64,000 bases of DNA from Leuctra nigra (GCA_934045905.1 OW203762.1:24336345-24400344), one strand, 5' to 3'. Counted from the first letter of the stretch, positions 24,901-31,864 are shown. The notes: generated by a model from the sequence alone, not told the origin. Made by a program: numbers and translations.

Positions 24901-27900
24901 TACCACACATCGTCACATCCTTCACAGATGGCCAAATGACCAAAGCTGTCGTTTATAAACAGCATAAAAAGATCGGTCGGAACGTCAAAGCAAACTGATC
25001 GAAACTGTTTCAAATACTGGGTCAAGAGCAACTCCTTCTATTCCCGAAATGTAGCAATTCTCAGACATGTATACAAAGAAAACAAACGGCCAGTCAGTTT
25101 GTTTACAAATTCAATGCAACTGGCTGCATTGCACATGGATGCCTCAAACATAAATCACGGCTGCCTGATTGTCCGGATAACAATTACAAACACGAGGAAA
25201 TATCCGCCTACAAACTTCCGTTCTCTATTCGATCCAGAAAACTATTTATGGACAACGCTAATATCGACGGTTTTGTTTAGGTTTTGTTTGTTATCAGGAG
25301 ATAATGATAATTTTCAGAGTAAAACTGTGAATTTTACGGAAATACGAAATTGATAAAATATTGCGGTTTACAGTATTTATGATTTCAATCCAGTCCTCTG
25401 GATCCAGTTCAATCCAGAGGAAACTTTAGTTAATCCTTGGACCAGCTATAAGAATGTACCGTTTGATATTTACATCGTGTCCTTGCTCAGTCATAATTTA
25501 CCAATTTACAACTTCCATTCCAACATTTCGATAAGTATGCACATGTGGCCAATCAAACTGTTACAGTTTTTCACAAGAACGCAAAAAACCGCATCTAGCA
25601 TTTGGAGGCCGATTACTTAATTCGTTAATTGCTATCATACACACGCCGCGTCATTTTAAAACCTCTTTACAGCGCTGTTTACAATCTCCAGTCGCTTCTC
25701 GTCTGGCATGAATGCTGGATGTTTGCCTGCTGTCAACACCTCAGCGGTGGAAGCTGCGGTATCGCTGCAAGTTGCAACAAAGTAATGGCTACACAGAGTA
25801 GCAGCTGCAGGTGATGATGAGATAAGGAAACGCGCGGTGACCTTGTCTATCTATGTACCGAGAGTGTGACCGAGCAATTGTCGCGATGTAATTGCCGGCT
25901 GGCTGGCTAACTGCGCTGTCGCAGCTAGAGCGGTTGGCGAGGAGTCACCGAAAAGATTCTTTCGAAGTCGGGAACTTTCATTTTCGAGCAGGAAAATAAT
26001 AGAATGAAGTGGTTTGTGATTGAGAGCTTACGTCTAAAACTGTTCAGAAAAAAATAGTACAAATATTAAAATCATAACCTGAAAATAATAGTTATGTACT
26101 TACAACAAAATCAAATGAATAAAAACATTATTTTCGCCTAATCTGAAAATAAATATAATAACGATTTTAATTGGGGTAGGGGGGGGGAGGCAGGTTAACT
26201 TTGCCACGGGCTACAAGTAGTGTGGGGCGTGCGCCCCCACACTACCCCGCATGGCGTGTTTTTGTTTTCTGACACTTTCAAATCAATTTTGAGCCATTTT
26301 GAGGTGTATTTTGTTTAAATTTCTACTAGTTTCAAAAAATTTACATTTTGGGGTGTGGGGAGGCATGTCCCTTCTTGCCCCTCTGGGAAGTTTTTTTATT
26401 TTTGACACTTTGGAGATCAATCTTTTCAGGGTTTTTGTTTACTAACTGCCCCAAAACTGTTATTTTCACCTGACATCCAGGGGATGCAAGCGCCCCACTT
26501 GCACCCCCACCTCCGGCGCCATGTACTCAACTGTAAGGTATCAGGGTGTCAGGAGGTGTCGAGAGGATCTCACCTTGATGAAGTGTCCGCCCTTGCCCGC
26601 CTTGGCGATGAGGTCCCAGTCGATGGTGTCGGCGAAGCACAGCAGAGGGTTCTTCTCGAAGCGCACGCTGCCGCGGGTGATGTCGGTCAGCGAGTTCAGT
26701 CCGATCTCCTGCGCAGACAAACACAAGCGTGAGCACGCATAGCAAACACATCCTTCACATCTCATAGTGGTCAACACTGTCCACATGGAAATTCGCTTTC
26801 AGACATTCAGGCGGGGGAGGAAGAGAAGGGAGAACATATAATATAAAATATGTAAAATATATAAAAATATATAATGAACAACGGGACAATTTTTTTCTCC
26901 TTCACACATTTCGAAAGAAGAGTCAGTTAAATCCCCGATTGTTTGGGATAAAAACGCTACGAATGGGAACCCTTTGATATGGATACGCATTACGCTGCAT
27001 GCATCGTATCAATCGAGTAATTAACTAGTGATATATTTAAGAGAAAAGCAGTGTATTTATGAATAATTCTTCAATGAAACGTTAATTTATTGTGAAATAT
27101 GTGAAATAGGAATATTCCAAACAGAATGTTTACAATAAATCAAGGACATTAAAATTAACCGATTAAAATCAATCCAATTAATCAGCCGGTTTGCACTTTG
27201 GCATCTCGTATTTCGGCGATGAATGGAGCATGTATTGACGATGTCCACGTGAATCACAACTGAACCCGTGCCGCGTGACGTCTGTACGCCAGTTGATAGC
27301 GTCGTGACGTCCACGTCGACCTTGCCGGCGACGTGCGGCGCAGCGGGTGACGCGCACGCGCAGCACATGGCGCAGCGCATGGAGCAGTCGCTGCGCCGGT
27401 GCATACGAACCTGCATTCGAAGAAATCGTCTACAAAATGTCTTGATGACGACACACATTTTGTGTTGATTTCTGACGATACAAGTAGTGTGTTGATTACT
27501 AGATAGTTACTACACAAAATTTGCGTTGATTCTTGGAAAATCATCACACTATTTGCGTCGTTAAAAATCAACGCAATATTTTTGTAGACGATTTCTTGGG
27601 GCATACGAAGAGCAAGTCCGAGCGTTACTGCTCAAACCAACTTATGCTCAGGTATAGCTTTATAAATTATTCCTGATAAAACACGAAAAGAAAAATTTCC
27701 GAGCACAAGGAAAAATAAACGGAAATTATGGGATATAAGGAAAGCCGTCGCATCCAGATAGGAAGTGCAGGTTTGGCCCGCGCGCGATAAGGAAGTCCGT
27801 GCCTGCAAGGTAGAGAAGGGCAGAGCTGCAGCTAGCAATCAGCGTGCGAGCGCGAGAGAGATAACACGAGTGCGATGAGGTTATCGCATGGTGCACTATC

Positions 27901-29137
27901 GCGTGCGTGTTGCGTCATCGCATGCACTTGCAGCCGAACAACACTCCCGGGAATCGCTCAATCAGAACGAGCTGTATCGATGTTCAACTCTTTCATTCAG
28001 AACACGATCATTAGAAACATAATTGGTCCGAATACACGTCCTTGAGGGACACCGAACAGTTTATTAAAAGTGTTTTTTAAATATAGAGTCCTGGAAAATC
28101 AAGTTTCAAAGAAACACAAAAGCAAAAGAGGAAGGTCTAGAATATATTTTTTTTTCGGTAATAAATTGGACCATTGAGCACGCAAACTTTTACTTATTTC
28201 ACGCGGTATCGAGAGCAATCTCGGAAAGCCAGTGTTTCGTCGCTGCCAGCTGTGTCGTCCACGACCCAATAATCCCTCCCAGTGGCGTATCTTCAGATTT
28301 CAGCCCCCCCCTTCCCCCCGCAAGACATTTTTCAGGGCTCCCTACTTTTTTAGTTGTCTACCGTAAAAATGTTCAATAATGTGTTGCATCTTCTTGTGTT
28401 ATTTTTAAATACCGTACATGATACTTTTCAATTATTGTAAATCCAATAAAACTCTTAAGACTTTTCACGAACTATTCTTTATTTAAATCAATATTCAATA
28501 GTTCATTAATTGTAAATCCAGTTGAGTGACTGTGAATTTTTGTAGTAGAAGGTACAATATTAGAACATTAGGTTCAAATTGGGTCTGTATGAGGGCCTAA
28601 CGATAATACGCGGGCTCGAAATTCGAAATTTTCGAATTTCACTCAAGAATTTAGTCCATTTTAACGCGATTTAAACACAAATTATGGTGATTTGATAATT
28701 TAAATTCTTTAAATTGGTACTATTTTTATTAATGTCGATTATCGATATTAATGGTTTCATGGTATTCGGTCAATTCAAATTTTCAGGCCCCCCTAAGCCC
28801 CCTCCCTCAACAACATCGAAGCTACGCCAGTGACCCGTCCTCCGTCTCACCTGAAGATTGAGCATCTCGTAGGCCACCAGGGCGTAGTTGACGACGAGCG
28901 TGTTGCCGCGGATGACCGCGAGGTTCGGGAAGATCTTGCCGATGGAGCGCAGGCCGCTGGCGCGGTACAGCAAGAGGAAGCCGGTGATCTCGCGCAGCTC
29001 GGGGAACACGATGTCCGTGTAGTTCTGCTCGTCGGCGTGGTCCATCAGGATGATCTGCACGAAGCCCTCGACCACGCGACACCCGCGCAGGTGGCGGAAC
29101 TCGGAGACGGAGTTGCGGATGTCGATCGACGAGCACA
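704..29137 (-). CDS. InR: Insulin receptor (InR), 5'-partial, 19 coding exons
   Basis: Receptor tyrosine kinase for insulin-like peptides at the plasma membrane; ligand binding outside activates the kinase inside, which signals through IRS/Chico-type adaptors and PI3K to growth, metabolism and lifespan control. Exons (5' to 3', minus strand): 29137-28851, 26708-26574, 24578-24449, 13469-13291, 12724-12421, 12149-11824, 11209-10995, 9762-9602, 8939-8766, 8044-7805, 7343-7152, 6649-6507, 6011-5850, 4120-3955, 3851-3644, 3134-2794, 2512-2350, 1771-1491, 936-704. They sum to 4040 bases, giving 1345 residues plus stop with phase kept at every junction. Residues (counted from the first full codon): L1, Cys-rich and L2 about 1-450; FnIII modules 454-885; furin site RRKR 700-703; membrane helix about 892-912; NPEY 931-934; kinase about 945-1220. 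The signal peptide is not included. Paralogue (InR1 or InR2 type) not decided. Confidence 0.97.
937..1490. other. Intron between exons 18 and 19
   Basis: AT-rich 554-bp intron; no repeat or coding signal recognised. Confidence 0.6.
1491..1771 (-). CDS. InR: InR coding exon 18: kinase end and start of tail
   Basis: Starts (R)[20 protein letters not shown] and carries the C-lobe [16 protein letters not shown], ending the kinase near residue 1220. A YELM (a YxxM pattern) occurs but lies inside the kinase fold. The tail then runs through an acidic stretch ([20 protein letters not shown]). Acceptor gaccgcag, donor gtaggt. Confidence 0.96.
2162..2320 (+). mobile_element. MITE, intron copy 1 of a CAGCCTCATGCTCAAAA family
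   Basis: A 159-bp element with inverted ends CAGCCTCATGCTCAAAA and a right end of the form TTTTGAGCACGAGACTG. It matches the reverse complement of 8130-8287 along its length. No protein coding. It lies in the intron between exons 17 and 18. Target-site duplication not clear. Confidence 0.75.
2350..2512 (-). CDS. InR: InR coding exon 17: kinase P+1 loop and helix F
   Basis: Reads (G)[18 protein letters not shown] and [28 protein letters not shown] and [11 protein letters not shown] are tyrosine-kinase subdomains VIII and IX. Acceptor tgtgacag, donor gtaaga. Confidence 0.97.
2794..3134 (-). CDS. InR: InR coding exon 16: catalytic and activation loops
   Basis: The largest exon, 341 bases. Contains the hinge [17 protein letters not shown], catalytic loop HRDLAARN (1085-1092; base D1087), DFG (1105-1107) and activation loop [14 protein letters not shown] with the three autophosphorylated tyrosines (1113, 1117, 1118) in the arrangement special to insulin/IGF receptors. 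Acceptor tctgcgcag, donor gtgaga. Confidence 0.98.
3135..3643. other. Intron between exons 15 and 16
   Basis: AT-rich 509-bp intron; nothing recognised beyond splice sites. Confidence 0.6.
3644..3851 (-). CDS. InR: InR coding exon 15: kinase N-lobe
   Basis: Begins (V)[19 protein letters not shown] and holds the ATP-binding glycine loop GQGSFG (958-963), the catalytic Lys in AIKTV (K985) and the alphaC Glu in [10 protein letters not shown] (E1002). All three are the expected residues for an active tyrosine kinase. Acceptor gcgtgcag, donor gtgagt. Confidence 0.97.
3955..4120 (-). CDS. InR: InR coding exon 14: transmembrane helix and NPEY
   Basis: Short stalk [10 protein letters not shown], then a single hydrophobic helix [20 protein letters not shown] (residues about 893-912), a stop-transfer VRRK, and the juxtamembrane NPEY (931-934). 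NPEY is the PTB-domain docking site for IRS and Shc in this family once its Tyr is phosphorylated. Acceptor gttcgcag, donor gtgaga; the following intron is only 103 bp. Confidence 0.96.
4178..5102 (+). repeat. Interspersed repeat family A, about 0.92 kb
   Basis: Begins CTAGGAAAACGCTCTGTGTA followed by GCGTTGATGAGCGAGCACGG and ends GACGCTCGCTACGCTCGCTC. GTTGATGAGCGAGC near the left end and GCTCGCTCAACAAC at the right end are near inverted repeats. It is non-coding inside, with A-rich DNA before the right end. A diverged copy pair lies at 49161-50482 and a head fragment at 63733-63780. It sits in the intron between exons 13 and 14. Confidence 0.7.
5513..5715 (+). mobile_element. hAT-type MITE, 203 bp
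   Basis: Left end CAGTGGCGGTCTGG, right end CCAGACCGCCCCCG, roughly inverted. Flanked by ATGGGCGT (5505-5512) and ATAGGCGT (5716-5723), a 7/8 match as expected for an aged 8-bp hAT target-site duplication. No transposase. Between exons 13 and 14. Confidence 0.65.
5850..6011 (-). CDS. InR: InR coding exon 13: third FnIII, last part
   Basis: 54 residues, phase 0-0, [13 protein letters not shown] to RSYFLIK, including the FnIII end strands [19 protein letters not shown] and a Cys that in the family links beta to alpha. Acceptor tgattgcag, donor gtcagt. Directly precedes the stalk and membrane helix exon across a 1.7-kb repeat-bearing intron. Confidence 0.95.
6077..6386 (+). repeat. 45-bp direct repeat pair in the exon 12-13 intron
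   Basis: TCCAACACAGGTGTAAAAAG (in 6081-6120) and TCCAATACAGGTGTAAAAAG (in 6347-6386), each followed by ATTATTTTTGAAAATA, occur about 266 bp apart in the same direction. Origin unknown; a local duplication is the simplest reading. Confidence 0.65.
6507..6649 (-). CDS. InR: InR coding exon 12: third FnIII, first part
   Basis: No continuous ORF shows it clearly, but splicing after acceptor tctacag gives [15 protein letters not shown], then [20 protein letters not shown] and [12 protein letters not shown] and Y of the FnIII core are in place. Donor gtaagt. The acceptor AG is followed two bases later by another AG; only the first keeps frame. Confidence 0.94.
6650..7804. other. Introns around exon 11
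   Basis: The 502-bp (6650-7151) and 461-bp (7344-7804) introns on either side of exon 11 are AT-rich; nothing recognised apart from splice sites. Confidence 0.5.
7152..7343 (-). CDS. InR: InR coding exon 11: second FnIII, last part
   Basis: Starts (D)[13 protein letters not shown] and contains the beta-chain FnIII strands [20 protein letters not shown], with two sequons (NLT, NCS). Acceptor attctcag, donor gtcagt. Its last bases, CTAG before gtcagttg, are the same as those at the end of exon 10. Confidence 0.95.
7805..8044 (-). CDS. InR: InR coding exon 10: insert domain and furin site
   Basis: 80 residues covering the insert domain and alpha/beta junction. SSCACEEK (Cys 659 and 661) sits where alpha chains are disulphide-linked in the family. 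RRKR at 700-703, followed by SVDD, is a standard furin cleavage site, so the receptor is predicted to be cut into alpha (about 703 residues after signal removal) and beta (about 642) chains. Acceptor aattccag, donor gtcagt. Low sequence conservation before the furin site is normal for the insert. Confidence 0.95.
8130..8287 (-). mobile_element. MITE, intron copy 2, opposite orientation
   Basis: 158 bp with perfect 20-bp inverted ends CAGCCTCATGCTCAAAAGAA (8130-8149 and 8268-8287). Reverse complement of the copy at 2162-2320. Flanks show TAT on both sides, a possible 3-bp duplication. It lies in the intron between exons 9 and 10. Confidence 0.8.
8766..8939 (-). CDS. InR: InR coding exon 9: second FnIII, first part
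   Basis: [18 protein letters not shown] starts the second fibronectin III module; [20 protein letters not shown] is the conserved core (written here in its 20-residue form). Sequons NSS, NVT and NES. Ends YCNE, whose Cys lies where the insert domain begins in vertebrate receptors. Acceptor cgttgcag, donor gtgagt. Confidence 0.95.
9429..9536 (-). mobile_element. Fold-back MITE copy, intron 8-9
   Basis: GTTACCAGGGG...GATTACATAA...CACGGTGACAAG...AGAAGGCCGTGAATGT...GAGATGAGAATCCCACCC matches the reverse complement of 53273-53398 with gaps. The better copy there has GTCACNGTGAC palindromes at both ends. Confidence 0.6.
9602..9762 (-). CDS. InR: InR coding exon 8: first FnIII, C-terminal half
   Basis: Joins as ACGSDG-WSVDDV. 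Contains the FnIII strand [14 protein letters not shown] and ends FMTDAD. Acceptor tcgtttcag, donor gtaaga. A hAT-type MITE begins 72 bases into the upstream intron, counting from this acceptor, leaving little original intron for a branch point. Confidence 0.95.
9834..10322 (+). mobile_element. hAT-type MITE, 489 bp, with arrays of GGAACTAGTTCC
   Basis: Perfect inverted ends CAGTGTTGGGTA / TACCCAACACTG and a perfect 8-bp target-site duplication GCAATCAA (9826-9833 and 10323-10330), diagnostic of hAT transposition. Both subterminal regions are filled with GGAACT/AGTTCC blocks, many joined as the palindrome GGAACTAGTTCC. The central 9995-10185 is AT-rich and non-coding. Probably moved by a transposase supplied elsewhere. 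In the intron between exons 7 and 8. Confidence 0.9.
10995..11209 (-). CDS. InR: InR coding exon 7: first FnIII, N-terminal half
   Basis: Begins [20 protein letters not shown] and carries the FnIII tryptophan strand AAIIKWDEY and [10 protein letters not shown]. Three sequons (NIS, NAT, NLT) indicate a glycosylated outer surface. Acceptor attgtccag, donor gtgagt. Ends GG, completing a Gly with the A of the next exon. Confidence 0.95.
11210..11823. other. Intron between exons 6 and 7
   Basis: 614 bp, strongly AT-rich; nothing recognised. Confidence 0.6.
11824..12149 (-). CDS. InR: InR coding exon 6: L2 domain
   Basis: 108 residues plus a split Lys codon. Leucine-rich L2 strands are clear ([24 protein letters not shown], split here as YLKVVRSF and [49 protein letters not shown]). 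Acceptor tcttgcag; donor gtatgg, a weak one. L2 closes the three-domain N-terminal head. Confidence 0.96.
12421..12724 (-). CDS. InR: InR coding exon 5: end of Cys-rich, start of L2
   Basis: Starts [17 protein letters not shown] and continues through [25 protein letters not shown] in pieces separated by short spacers, then [12 protein letters not shown] and [18 protein letters not shown], the opening strand of L2. N-glycosylation sequons NES and NMT. Acceptor gttcgcag, donor gtaagt. The GC-rich coding bases contrast with the AT-rich introns on either side. Confidence 0.96.
12944..13057. repeat. Paired poly-G (17) and poly-C (28) runs
   Basis: G run at 12944-12960 and C run at 13030-13057 in the 566-bp intron between exons 4 and 5. 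They are complementary and 69 bp apart. CGTGTAGAAACTA before the G run is inverted as TAGTTTCTACG before the C run. Followed by GCGGGTCCGGGGTGC, also found at 19184. Confidence 0.85.
13291..13469 (-). CDS. InR: InR coding exon 4: furin-like cysteine-rich core
   Basis: Encodes 59 residues with 14 cysteines ([42 protein letters not shown]), typical of the furin-like repeats that form part of the ligand-binding rod. Acceptor ctgttgcag, donor gtcagc (C at +3, less usual). Follows the largest intron seen, 10,979 bp. Confidence 0.96.
13470..15485. other. Large intron, part 1
   Basis: AT-rich DNA with an old mariner-type MITE at about 14664-14848 (ends CTTGGCCAAAGTAAAAACGG, inverted on the right) related to 47703-47915. 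No coding exon recognised, including in the short open frame at 15165-15407. Confidence 0.5.
15486..15986 (+). mobile_element. Fold-back repeat family C, copy 1
   Basis: About 500 bp starting AGCGCTCGGCCGTTTTAGAA and ending AAAAGCGCTTGCGCTT. Internally, AACTTAGGGTTATCAC and AACCCTAAGTTTGTC form an inverted pair. The whole element matches the reverse complement of 30266-30712. Non-coding. Confidence 0.75.
16400..16590 (+). mobile_element. Mariner-type MITE (family M), diverged copy
   Basis: Starts CACTCGAACAAATAATAAAC after TA, and the body (GATAAAGGTTTGATAGCA, TCATTGATAATCATAAGG) is shared with 42620-42829 and, inverted, 47703-47915. The right end is decayed. In the large intron. Confidence 0.7.
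16591..18954. other. Large intron, part 2
   Basis: AT-rich, no repeat or exon recognised with confidence. 18100-18400 has scattered AAAGTTCCAAAA-like strings of unknown origin. Hydrophobic open frames here are products of T-rich sequence. Confidence 0.4.
18955..19260 (+). repeat. G-run repeat, GCGGGTCCGGGGTGC family
   Basis: G run at 18961-18974, C-rich strings, then GCGGGTCCGGGGTGCGCATA at 19184. The last string recurs after the poly-C at 13068-13082 and a similar GGTCCGGGGTGCAGAG occurs at 5527. Looks like an old dispersed element; class unknown. Confidence 0.5.
19378..19462 (-). repeat. tRNA-like SINE head
   Basis: On the minus strand a very good B box, CGGGTTCGAATCCCGG, is preceded by an A-box-like TAGTCATTGGGGCG. 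A full acceptor stem is not evident, so a tRNA-derived SINE or pseudogene is more likely than a working tRNA. Confidence 0.5.
20345..21036 (+). repeat. 24-bp minisatellite, about 28 units
   Basis: Main unit GTGTGACGACCCCCCGAG plus TAAGCT. Variants include a CCCTTCTAG form, a CAACCCCACGAG form and a shortened GTGTGACCCACATC unit; the same variants recur in the same order, showing higher-order duplication. As 24 is a multiple of 3, several frames stay open for over 100 codons (for example 20326-21060 on the minus strand); these are repeat artefacts. In the large intron. Confidence 0.95.
21037..22514. other. Large intron, part 3
   Basis: A 25-bp direct repeat ATTATGTTACTCTTCAGGTG (21324 and 21349 regions) followed by its partial inverse CACC..CCTGAAGAGTAA. 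The 160-codon open frame at 21940-22422 (minus) has no domain I recognise and lies in an intron; not called. Confidence 0.4.
22515..22909. repeat. Perfect 158-bp inverted repeat with 79-bp loop
   Basis: 22515-22672 and 22752-22909 are exact reverse complements as far as I can read. Arms carry CCAGCCAAGTCTCTTCAAC, GAGCCAAGTCAAAAC and ATACTTGGCGCATCG. RNA from either strand would fold into a 158-bp duplex. No clear target-site duplication, and no coding. It lies within the largest InR intron. Confidence 0.95.
22910..23830 (+). repeat. Non-coding dispersed repeat with internal duplication
   Basis: Two related modules contain AGCCGTTTTCGAGATATGGT then CACTTCCGGTTTTCAAAATG (about 23101-23146) and AGCCGTTTTAGAGATATGAC then CACTTCCGGTTTCAAAATGG (about 23370-23415). 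GACTTGGCTGGG at 23811 is the inverse of CCAGCCAAGTC at the left arm of the adjacent hairpin, so the hairpin and this block may be one element. Confidence 0.5.
24449..24578 (-). CDS. InR: InR coding exon 3: start of cysteine-rich region
   Basis: Acceptor gtctgcag, donor gtaagt. Residues 141-183 begin [16 protein letters not shown] and end CWNKQHCQK, the conserved L1 to furin-like Cys-rich transition. It ends with one base of a Val codon completed 11 kb downstream by the next exon. Confidence 0.95.
24579..26573. other. Intron between exons 2 and 3
   Basis: 1995 bp. Contains a small hairpin at 26217-26245 (arms GTAGTGTGGGG / CCCCACACTAC, 7-nt loop) beside a G-rich tract, with further G/C-rich strings to 26520. 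Rest AT-rich and featureless. Confidence 0.55.
26574..26708 (-). CDS. InR: InR coding exon 2: rest of L1
   Basis: A 135-base, phase 0-0 exon between acceptor tgcgcag and donor gtgaga. The 45 residues finish the L1 repeat ([19 protein letters not shown], then DTIDWDLI), a block well conserved in insulin/IGF receptors. Because length is divisible by 3 and both phases are 0, skipping it would keep frame but break L1. Confidence 0.95.
27420..27597. mobile_element. Fold-back MITE, 178 bp, intron 1-2
   Basis: Ends AAGAAATCGTCTACAAAA (27420-27437) and its perfect inverse TTTTGTAGACGATTTCTT (27580-27597). Inside are repeats of the type TTTTGTGTTGATTT / AATTTGCGTTGATTCTT. No transposase; superfamily not assigned. 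Confidence 0.75.
28280..28832 (+). mobile_element. hAT-like insertion next to the exon 1 donor
   Basis: Ends CAGTGGCGTATCTTC and GAAGCTACGCCAGTG form imperfect inverted repeats with adjoining C-rich tracts; flanks ATCCCTCC (28272-28279) and ACCCGTCC (28833-28840) match at 6 of 8 bases. The element starts only 18 bases inside the intron from the exon 1 splice donor. No transposase recognised in the AT-rich interior. Confidence 0.65.
28851..29137 (-). CDS. InR: InR coding exon 1 in window: L1 domain
   Basis: Opens after acceptor ...gttgcag and starts with TG, the last two bases of a split codon, so the missing upstream exon must end in phase 1; a G there would give Val, matching the V-C found at this place in insulin receptors. 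Encodes 95 residues starting [13 protein letters not shown], with the leucine-rich L1 pattern ([35 protein letters not shown]). One N-glycosylation sequon, NYT. Donor is gtgaga. Without a further exon it lacks start codon and signal peptide. Confidence 0.96.
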
Positions 29138-30265
29138 CTGCAACGGCAAGACACGGGAGTTGTAGCAGAGAATAACATGGAAACTAACAACCCTTGCTAC
29201 CAGCGAGTAAATGTTGAGGGGAAGCGAGATAGTCAAGGAGGCGGAGGCAACTGGCCATTTAGATTCTTGATATTTCTACAAAATCGTATTCAACTTCGAT
29301 TTGATGCACCATGCGCATGCCACGTAAAATAATGGCTTATCGACATGTCTAAGATACTGACATTGGCAATTCCTATTCCAAATTAGTAGATTTCTACTTG
29401 ATCTACTTTTTAAAACCTTTGGTTATTGGTTGTGTTCATGATTACATCAGATTTTCAGACGCCAATTGTGCTTTTTTACCTCAAACTGAGCTTTTTGAAA
29501 ATAATATCTAAATATGGATATGTGTTATTGACATAATATATTATGTAATATAATATGTAATTCCAGTATGGTGTGTGGTTTTATTTGATAAAAACAGTCT
29601 GGACTACATCCGCTTTTTGTGAAAGATGAATAACAACTCAAATGATTTCCAGGAAATACCGCATTTCATTAAATATAAATACACTTTTCATTCACTTCCA
29701 AATACGTAGAAAATCTAATAAAATACAAAACCAATGTAAATTATCATTGGAATCAACGATTGGAACATACTCTCTAATAGGGGCCATAGAAATGTTTCCT
29801 TTGTCAATAATCCAAAGTAGTCAATTAGGTACCCGCTATGCCGCTGTCTTCGCATGTGCATAAAGAAACACGGACACATTATGTAAAATGAGTCATTATC
29901 AACCTTGTTATGATTGTATAATTATAGACAGGAGGTCGGTACAGTCTAGTAGTGTGGGTTTACGGAAATGAACGTCGCAAAAGAGTTCCAGATATCCAAG
30001 CAATTTGTAGTCACTATCTATGTAGGTCAGTGCCTAATTAAATGAACAACGCATTTGCCCGATATCCTCAGCTCAAAAGTAACACATTAGTTTTACAACT
30101 GCATAATTGTTTTCAAAATAATTGCTGTAATCTAATGTCAACAAACATAAGTGCATGCCCAGGATTAGTCAGTCTGATTATGCAATGTTGGCATTTTTTA
30201 AATGAGTTCAACGGGAGAAAGAAAATAATCATTTTATGATTACAGGTGTAGCATGTAAGACATCT
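29138..30265. other. Upstream of recognised InR exons, AT-rich
   Basis: No exon, RNA gene or named repeat found. It should be part of the intron preceding the L1 exon if the signal-peptide exon lies further upstream. Confidence 0.4.
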
Positions 30266-30712
30266 GAAGCGCAAGCGATTTTGCTGCTTTTTGTAGACAC
30301 TTTTTGCGATACGATTGGAGACGAAATGGGCAGACCAAATTATTTGAAATTTTAATGTGATTTTAAATTAGTGCATTTTTGGTGAAAAATTAGCTATCTT
30401 CTTGTCTCCTGGGTGCCGTATAAAATTAAATTTCAAAAATGTGCCAAGTGATAACCCTAAGTTTGTCTTTCATCTAATCATGATTAAAATTTGAGATCAA
30501 TTGGTCAACGGGTTTGGGTCTCCAATTGTATCGCACATATCAGAGTTTTGCGCGGTTTTGTTGAATAACCGGCGCCTAATTAACTAAGCACATATTAAAA
30601 ATGAAAATGTGCTACTAATATGCAATCAGACTGATCATGTGAACATCCTGTAAAAGGTACACTCACTTATGAAACAAATTTTCTCTCTCAATTTTCTAAA
30701 ACGGCCGAGCGC
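30266..30712 (-). mobile_element. Fold-back repeat family C, copy 2
   Basis: 447 bp, reverse complement of 15486-15986, sharing GCGCAAGCG at one end and CGGCCGAGCGC at the other, and the internal GATAACCCTAAGTTTGTC. Two copies in opposite direction 15 kb apart. Confidence 0.75.
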
Positions 30713-31240
30713 TAGTGTCACATTTGTCAACAAAACAAGAAAAATAATACTCTGGTAGAAAACACATTGGTAAATGCTGCACTCGAATAAAAAGACCTGC
30801 CATGTAATATTGCTAAAAGAAGATTGCGGAATGCTGAATTCGCGCGAAACGGGATGGCGAAACGACACCACTTACACAACCTGCCAGCGAGGTATCAAGG
30901 CGATCCGAAGAAATGAAAACGACGCTACGCAAAGGTTCAATGACACAGTGAACGCCGTGTGTTTATGAGATATGAATAATGCCATGAACATTGCGTGAGC
31001 TATTGCGTGGAGGGATATGCGTGTAATAACTACGTGCGTGTTGTTGAACCGAGGAACCAGTTCCTCCGGCGGTTCCAAGAAAGATTCGGTGGTCCAATTA
31101 GGGGAGGGGGGGATTTCAATTTTTCGATCTCCAAGAGAATTTGGGAATTGGCACTACGTGAGATCCTACACGTATCCTCCACTGCCCACTTAGAATTCGA
31201 ATTTGGAGTGATTATTCTAAATGTAAAGGCAAGCCGTTTT

Positions 31241-31864
31241 TAGGGATGGCACTTTTACCGGGTCTGAAAAAATCGGTAAATATACCGGTAAATTTTACCG
31301 GTAAATTTACCGGTCAGCGGTAAATTTTGAAAAATGATGGCATTGGCAGATACCAATTCATGACTATACCAAATACAAAAATGACCCTACTTTATTATTT
31401 GACCCATTTACACCCATGTTTGACCCATTTTGACCCATTTTCAATGTTAATAATGACAATACTCCATATTGATAAGGGATGATATAGCCGAATGAATAGC
31501 ATTGATTCGACCAATCTAGTGTAGGCTATGCCATGCCTGTGTTATTCTCCCATAAGAGGAATTGTCGACCACCAATTTGATCAAGTTACAATCTGTGTCT
31601 TCTAAACAATCAAACCTGAAGAGAGATTCCGACATTGGAAGTAATGGTATATGGATGGAGTTATCATTCTGAATGATTGAGGACAACCAAAAATCAACGT
31701 AAAATATGCCTAACTGCTAATGTTGTCACACTGATGTTTACTTATAGTTTTTACTTAAAATTTGACATCTTCATTCATACATTGGAGAGGATCAAAAAAA
31801 CAAAATTTACCGTAAATTCATAATCGGTAAATTTACCGGTAAATTTTACCGGGTGCCATCCCTA
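31241..31864 (+). mobile_element. hAT-type MITE, 624 bp, with ACCGGTAAA arrays
   Basis: Inverted ends TAGGGATGGCAC / GTGCCATCCCTA with a perfect 8-bp target-site duplication GCCGTTTT (31233-31240 and 31865-31872). Both subterminal regions hold repeated TACCGGTAAATTT blocks forming palindromes around ACCGGT. The interior is AT-rich and non-coding. Confidence 0.9.

Noticed and set aside
27178..27458. Possible alternative InR exon after an AG at about 27413
   Set aside because: The phase-0 reading gives a Cys/Arg/Ala-rich product unlike L1 and runs on without a donor; composition explains it.
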